Shown piece by piece: positions 60,275 to 64,000 of a stretch of 64,000 nt of DNA (position 1 is its first letter; the number at the start of each line of letters is the position of its first letter). The translations under genes were made by a program, and so were the position numbers. The stretch covers positions 1-64,000 of the forward strand of contig JBBFKY010000005.1 in the NCBI GenBank assembly GCA_037481875.1, read 5' to 3'. The notes under the pieces were generated by a model. It was not told where the DNA came from. It saw only the letters and a list, made by a program, of their open reading frames with translations, and did not search any database. The stretch is from Desulfosoma sp. (GTDB lineage: Bacteria > Desulfobacterota > Syntrophobacteria > Syntrophobacterales > DSM-9756).

Positions 60275-61543
60275 CTACCTCCTCACCATCGCCTGAATCG
60301 CCTTAAGGGCCGCCGCTGTCGCATCCTGAACACTGGAGCCCACATCCACCGGGCGCTTCACACATCCGGCGGGAATCACGCCGCTAACGGCTTGCGCCGG
60401 AAGCAGGAACCCGTGTTCGTCGTAGGCCATTTCGGCAGGAACTTTGTCTTCGGCCGTGCTCGGCACCATGCCCGTGGCCAGGACAACCAAATCAAAAGCC
60501 TCCTTAAGGATCTTTCCGGTTTCCTGATCTTCCACTTGCACGATCACCTGACCCGATTGGGCATCTTCACAAATCTCCCCGGGTTTGCCCTTGACAAACC
60601 GCACGCGAGCATCGGTTTGAACCTTTGTGTAAAAGTCTTCGTATTTTCCCAAAGCACGAATATCGATGTAAAAGATGGTCACCGAGGCATTGGGATTTTG
60701 ATCCAAGACATACGTTGCCTGCTTCAAGGAGGCGAGGCAGCAGATACCGGAGCAATAGGCCAGATGGTTTTCATCGCGGGATCCAGCACATTGCACAAAG
60801 GCAACTTTCTGCACAGCCGTTCCGTCCGATGGACGCAGAATCGCTCCCTGTGTCGGTCCATTGGTCGATGCCAAACGTTCCATGACCACGTTGGTGATCA
60901 CGTTTTTAAAAGAGCCTCCCCCGTAGTAGGCGATCTTTGTCGCATCGTAAGGCTTCCAGCCTGTGGCCCACACCACAGCGCCCACCTTGAGATCGAAGAC
61001 CTTTTCCTGCATTCCGAGGTCCACAGCCCCGTAAGGACAGGCGTCCCGAATTTTTTCCGCCTCGGGCGTTCCAACCACTTCCGGAGCGATCACATAACGC
61101 AAAGGAAACGCGAACTCATGCGGAAGATATGCCGCTTTGACCATGCTTAAACCATAATCAAAGGGATTGGGCACCCGGGTTTCCGCGGCTTCCGAGCACA
61201 ACCCGCACGCCGTGCATTTTTCGTTGACATAACGGGGGGAAATCTTCACGCTCACATCCATGTCCCCGGGTTGTCCGGAAATCTTGATTACTTCCGCCAT
61301 AGTAAAAAACCGCACCAACGGATTGTTCTTGATCCGACGAAAATTGATTTCCAGGCCACACGACGGAGGACATAGCTTTGGAAAATACTTGTTCATCCTC
61401 GCCACACGCCCTCCCAAGTAAGGCTCCTTTTCCACGATGTAGACGGGATATCCGGCTTCCGCCGCCTCCAGGGCCGCACTCAACCCACTCATCCCGCCTC
61501 CCACCACCAAGACACTGCGATGGCCGTTGGTCACTTCAGACAT
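60275..61543 (-). CDS. qmoA: Quinone-interacting membrane-bound oxidoreductase subunit QmoA
   Basis: HdrA-like flavoprotein, 422 residues from the ATG at 61543, which has GGAGGAGA upstream; earlier in-frame codons (to 61630) look non-coding. The FAD loop is 'VLVVGGGMSGLSAALEAAEAG' (in part). 'KLCPPSCGLEINFRRIKNNP' (split), then 'EKCTACGLCSEAAETRVPNP' carry the iron-sulfur ligands. 'VWATGWKPYDATK' and 'ECAGSRDENHLAYCSGICC'-type 'VQCAGSRDENHLAYC' are HdrA motifs. It passes electrons from the Qmo complex to AprBA. A terminator between aprA and qmoA means qmo has its own promoter. Confidence 0.96.
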   Translation of the reverse strand: MSEVTNGHRSVLVVGGGMSGLSAALEAAEAGYPVYIVEKEPYLGGRVARMNKYFPKLCPPSCGLEINFRRIKNNPLVRFFTMAEVIKISGQPGDMDVSVKISPRYVNEKCTACGLCSEAAETRVPNPFDYGLSMVKAAYLPHEFAFPLRYVIAPEVVGTPEAEKIRDACPYGAVDLGMQEKVFDLKVGAVVWATGWKPYDATKIAYYGGGSFKNVITNVVMERLASTNGPTQGAILRPSDGTAVQKVAFVQCAGSRDENHLAYCSGICCLASLKQATYVLDQNPNASVTIFYIDIRALGKYEDFYTKVQTDARVRFVKGKPGEICEDAQSGQVIVQVEDQETGKILKEAFDLVVLATGMVPSTAEDKVPAEMAYDEHGFLLPAQAVSGVIPAGCVKRPVDVGSSVQDATAAALKAIQAMVRR

Positions 61544-61647
61544 GGACTCTCCTCCACTGCTCATTGTGAAAACATTTACCCGCGCCGTCCCATAACATAG
61601 GGATAGCAGGCAGGCAAGCCACTGTGGCAACGCGGTGTTTTTCCATT

Positions 61648-61686
61648 AAAAAACCCCCTGGGGCTCTTTCGAGCACCCAGGGGGCT
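61648..61686 (-). terminator. Terminator of the aprBA transcript
   Basis: On the minus strand CCCCCTGGGTGCTCGAAAGA and the complementary arm ending CCCAGGGGG are followed by TTTTTT. Placed about 20 bases past the aprA stop, it should end most aprBA transcripts and separate them from qmo. Confidence 0.87.
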
Positions 61687-61705
61687 GGCTTGTCACGTCA
61701 CAGGT

Positions 61706-63619
61706 TTAGACATCCAGGTGAACGACAGGGACCTTCTTCATGGTCCATTCGCCGGTCGCAGGATTCCAAACCGAGTTGACGAAGCAATGCCAATTCTGTT
61801 CATCCATATCCGGGCAGTCGGCACGGTAGTAATAACCGGGCCAACGGCTTTCCTCGCGGAACAGGACGTGACGCAGGTGGCTTTCGGCGATCCACATACG
61901 TTGCACGTTTTCCCAGCACCTCATGAGTTCATGCAGGTTTTCGGCCGCCAGCTTTTCGGAGTCTTCCTTCAGCATGGTGAGCAGTTCAAGGCCGCGCTCC
62001 AGCAAGTGCTTGTTGGTGGTGAACTGAGCCGACACACCGGCGCAGTATTCATCCATGATCTTCTGGAGGCGGAACATGAACATCTTCGGCTTGATGAAGT
62101 TCGGGTTGATGTCCGGGTCACTGGACAGAGCCGCGAATTCTTCAAACCGAGCCAACGGAGCCAGAATCTTGTCGCGCAGCGCCGCCACCTGGGCTTCGTC
62201 CACAGCCGGAGCTTGATTGTGGTCCAGGATGTAGGCGATGGCGCCCTTGGCCGCGATACGGCCTTCGGCGTGGGAACCGGAGGAGAATTTGTGCGAGGAG
62301 GCACCCGCACCGTCACCCGCCGTGAACAGCGCCGGAACCGTGGTCATATGGTTGTAGACACCGATGGGTTCCCATTGCTTGCGGTATTCCGCAGGCATCA
62401 GGTCTTCGGGACCGCACACCCAGGCACCGGAAGCACCGGAGTGCGAACCGATGAAGTACGGTTCGGCGGCAGCGATTTCCGAAGGCTTTTCTTCCGGCTT
62501 AATGTTCATACCGGCCCACAGAATGGCCTGGCTGATGGTCATGTCAAGGAAGTCTTCCCAAGCTTCGGCTTCCAATTCCTTCATTTTCTTCTTGAAGGCC
62601 TTGGGATCGTCTTTGTACTTGGCAGCCAGGTTGGCGATGGCCTCTTCCGTCCTCATGTAGATCGGACCCTTACCGGCCATGACGTCTTCCATACCGAGCC
62701 AGTTACGCAGGTTGGCCGGGATAGGCTTACCGGTGCCGTAAGGAGCCCACTTGGGCAGCTCGTTGGCGCGGGTCACCATGTACTCTTCACCCAGAGCGTT
62801 GGTGGCGCGGGACTTGAACAGCAAGAACCACGCACCCACCGGGCCGTAACCGTCTTTGAAGCGCACGGGGATGAAGCGCACTTCCTGGCAGGTCATTTCG
62901 GCGCCGGCACGAATGGTGAAGTAAGCCGTGGAACCACTATTCCAAGGCGGATACCACGCGCGGCCCAGACCTTCACCCACGGAACGCGGCCGGAACACAT
63001 GCACCGCACCACCCATGCAGGCGATGGTGGCCTTGGCCGTGAAGACATAGAACTTGTTTTCACGAACGCTGAAACCTACGGCACCCACACACTTGCCATT
63101 GTTCAGAAGCGGCTCAACGATAAAAACGCGCTCGAACAGCTGGCCCTTGTCGCCCATGGTGGCCAGTGCGTTCTTAGCGGCTTCGGCCACGACGACCTTG
63201 TAGGATTCGCCGTTGATCATGATCTGCCAACGTCCCTCATGGACGTATTCGCCGTTTTCATCTTTCCAAATGGGAAGACCCCATTTTTCGAAAAGATGCA
63301 CGGAGCTGTCCACGTGACGGGCGATGTCGTACACCAGGTCTTCACGGGAAATGCCCATGAGGTCCTGACGGACGTACTTGACATAATCTTCAACGGTGTT
63401 TTGGCCCTTGCCATAACCGATGTATTGGTTGATGGCGGAAAGCCCCATGGCCACGGCGCCGGAACGATCCATGGCGGCCTTGTCCACCACGGTGACCTTC
63501 AAGCCGTACTTCTTGGCCCAGTAGGACGCCTCGAAAGTGGCGCCACAGGCGGACATACCACCGCCCAGAATAAGAAGATCGGTATCGACTCGTACAGTTT
63601 CGAAATCGGAAGGCTTCAT
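61706..63619 (-). CDS. aprA: Adenylylsulfate reductase alpha subunit
   Basis: FAD-containing catalytic subunit of APS reductase, 637 residues, which reduces APS to sulfite and AMP in sulfate respiration. The N-terminal FAD-binding loop is 'LLILGGGMSACGATFEASYW' (in part). 'VDKAAMDRSGAVAMGLSAINQY' is a signature (split). 'ACMGGAVHVFRPRSVGEG', 'TCQEVRFIPVRFKDGYGPVG' (in part) and 'GDGAGASSHKFSSGSHAEGRIAAKG' (in parts) line the FAD site. The fold is that of the fumarate-reductase flavoproteins. AGGAGG precedes the ATG. It follows aprB by 18 bases and forms a heterodimer with it, taking electrons from Qmo. Confidence 0.98.
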   Translation of the reverse strand: MKPSDFETVRVDTDLLILGGGMSACGATFEASYWAKKYGLKVTVVDKAAMDRSGAVAMGLSAINQYIGYGKGQNTVEDYVKYVRQDLMGISREDLVYDIARHVDSSVHLFEKWGLPIWKDENGEYVHEGRWQIMINGESYKVVVAEAAKNALATMGDKGQLFERVFIVEPLLNNGKCVGAVGFSVRENKFYVFTAKATIACMGGAVHVFRPRSVGEGLGRAWYPPWNSGSTAYFTIRAGAEMTCQEVRFIPVRFKDGYGPVGAWFLLFKSRATNALGEEYMVTRANELPKWAPYGTGKPIPANLRNWLGMEDVMAGKGPIYMRTEEAIANLAAKYKDDPKAFKKKMKELEAEAWEDFLDMTISQAILWAGMNIKPEEKPSEIAAAEPYFIGSHSGASGAWVCGPEDLMPAEYRKQWEPIGVYNHMTTVPALFTAGDGAGASSHKFSSGSHAEGRIAAKGAIAYILDHNQAPAVDEAQVAALRDKILAPLARFEEFAALSSDPDINPNFIKPKMFMFRLQKIMDEYCAGVSAQFTTNKHLLERGLELLTMLKEDSEKLAAENLHELMRCWENVQRMWIAESHLRHVLFREESRWPGYYYRADCPDMDEQNWHCFVNSVWNPATGEWTMKKVPVVHLDV

Positions 63620-63637
63620 GTGTTCACCTCCTTAAGG

Positions 63638-64000
63638 TTACTTCTTCAGGGTGGGAAGTTCTGCCGCCAGGGTGGACGCCGGTTCCGTGCAGAGCACAGG
63701 GCTCTTGATGTCATCGGAACCCGTTTGCCACTCATCGGGCCACGGCTTAGCCTGGCCTTCCGGGGTCGTCCGAATGGGGAACTTGAACCGTTTCACTTCG
63801 CCGTTGCGGAACTTCACGGTCCACATGATGTCTTCGGAACCGCGAAGCGGCACAACCGAGGCGCCCATGGGAACGAAGTCGGCATAACCACGGACATCCA
63901 CCGCCTGCTGCGGGCAGATCTTCACGCAGTTATAGCATTCCCAACACATTTCCGGAGCCCGGTTGAAGGCTTTCATCTTTTCCTTGTCCAGGACCATCAG
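63638..64000 (-). CDS. aprB: Adenylylsulfate reductase beta subunit, 5' end outside the window
   Basis: Iron-sulfur subunit of APS reductase, read in the window for 120 residues from an open frame at the right edge; the N-terminus, with the first ferredoxin motif, lies beyond 64000. The visible part has the second [4Fe-4S] motif 'CWECYNCVKICPQQAVDVRG', the typical 'YADFVPMGASVVPLRGSEDI' and 'MWTVKFRNGEVKRFKFPIRT'. The C-terminal tail that wraps AprA reads 'TTPEGQAKPWPDEW'. The internal ATG at 63997 is not the true start. It is immediately upstream of aprA in transcription order. Confidence 0.95.
   Translation of the reverse strand: MMVLDKEKMKAFNRAPEMCWECYNCVKICPQQAVDVRGYADFVPMGASVVPLRGSEDIMWTVKFRNGEVKRFKFPIRTTPEGQAKPWPDEWQTGSDDIKSPVLCTEPASTLAAELPTLKK

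Noticed and set aside
1-64000. CRISPR array
   Set aside because: The repeats seen are scattered palindromes with irregular spacing, not regular repeat-spacer units, and no cas gene is present.
1-64000. tRNA or rRNA genes
   Set aside because: No intergenic stretch showed the T-loop and cloverleaf pattern or conserved rRNA sequence; a covariance search would settle this.

Overview
The window comes from a sulfate-reducing, fatty-acid-oxidising bacterium. The right edge carries adenylylsulfate reductase (aprB, aprA) followed by qmoA, qmoB and a third Qmo-type subunit. The left and centre carry a complete beta-oxidation operon under a FadR-like TetR regulator. Together with Gram-negative features (heptosyltransferase-like GT9, OmpA, lipoproteins, Dpp-type transport) this suggests a deltaproteobacterium in the old sense, most likely of the Syntrophobacteria (Desulfosoma/Desulfacinum/Syntrophobacter relatives). 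The lineage is inference from gene content; no rRNA gene is present. No tRNA, rRNA or CRISPR array was recognised.

Layout. 1-2.2 kb is a mobile-element scar: an IS1380-family transposase running off the left edge, a small antitoxin-like gene whose ATGA-coupled partner ends at the IS border, and a frameshifted second transposase remnant. 2.3-8 kb holds a small unknown gene with a strong terminator, then uppP, a YqaA/DedA membrane protein and an oligopeptide-type ABC importer (binding protein plus two permeases, no ATPases). 8.1-14.2 kb is a housekeeping run (xseA, xseB, ispA, dxs, tlyA, rlmH). 14.6-18 kb has nfu, hpt, a zinc-ribbon/DUF3426 protein, serS and an HU/IHF gene. 18.1-21.3 kb has a GT9 glycosyltransferase, a decayed glnB and an unusual double-length ThiF/E1-like protein.

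21.4-27.3 kb is the beta-oxidation operon, read leftward: TetR regulator, acyl-CoA dehydrogenase, thiolase, hydratase/3-hydroxyacyl-CoA dehydrogenase. A perfect TGAATGA-N4-TCATTCA operator lies before the regulator. 27.7-30.6 kb is a tightly overlapping three-gene unit (unknown small protein, histone-deacetylase-family hydrolase, SidJ-like pseudokinase), the most intriguing system here. 31-34 kb has LysE-type export, DJ-1/PfpI, small membrane or exported proteins and a creatininase-family hydrolase. 34.4-41.4 kb has a U32 peptidase-family protein and a replication group (dnaE, a Mth938-like gene, holC, a TPR-like gene).

41.5-52 kb is almost all on the minus strand: a glycine-zipper lipoprotein, an ABC-F ATPase, an exported protein, a vWA-OmpA protein, a RiPP-type radical SAM protein coupled to two small zinc-binding proteins, and a sulfur-chemistry group (PP-loop thiolase-like protein, LarE, a DUF39 homocysteine-synthesis protein), then a thioesterase. 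52-56.6 kb has a truncated periplasmic-sensor protein, small unknowns, two tandem YkgJ-type Cys-cluster proteins and a Cys-rich peptide. 56.8-64 kb is qmo and apr. The qmoC position is filled by a soluble HdrC-HdrB (HdrD-like) protein instead of a membrane QmoC.

Many intergenic gaps contain related GC-rich palindromic repeats (GGGGCGGACACATnGGTCCGCCCC and GGCGAGGCG-n-CGCCTCGCC types), sometimes inside a longer dispersed element of about 170 bases.
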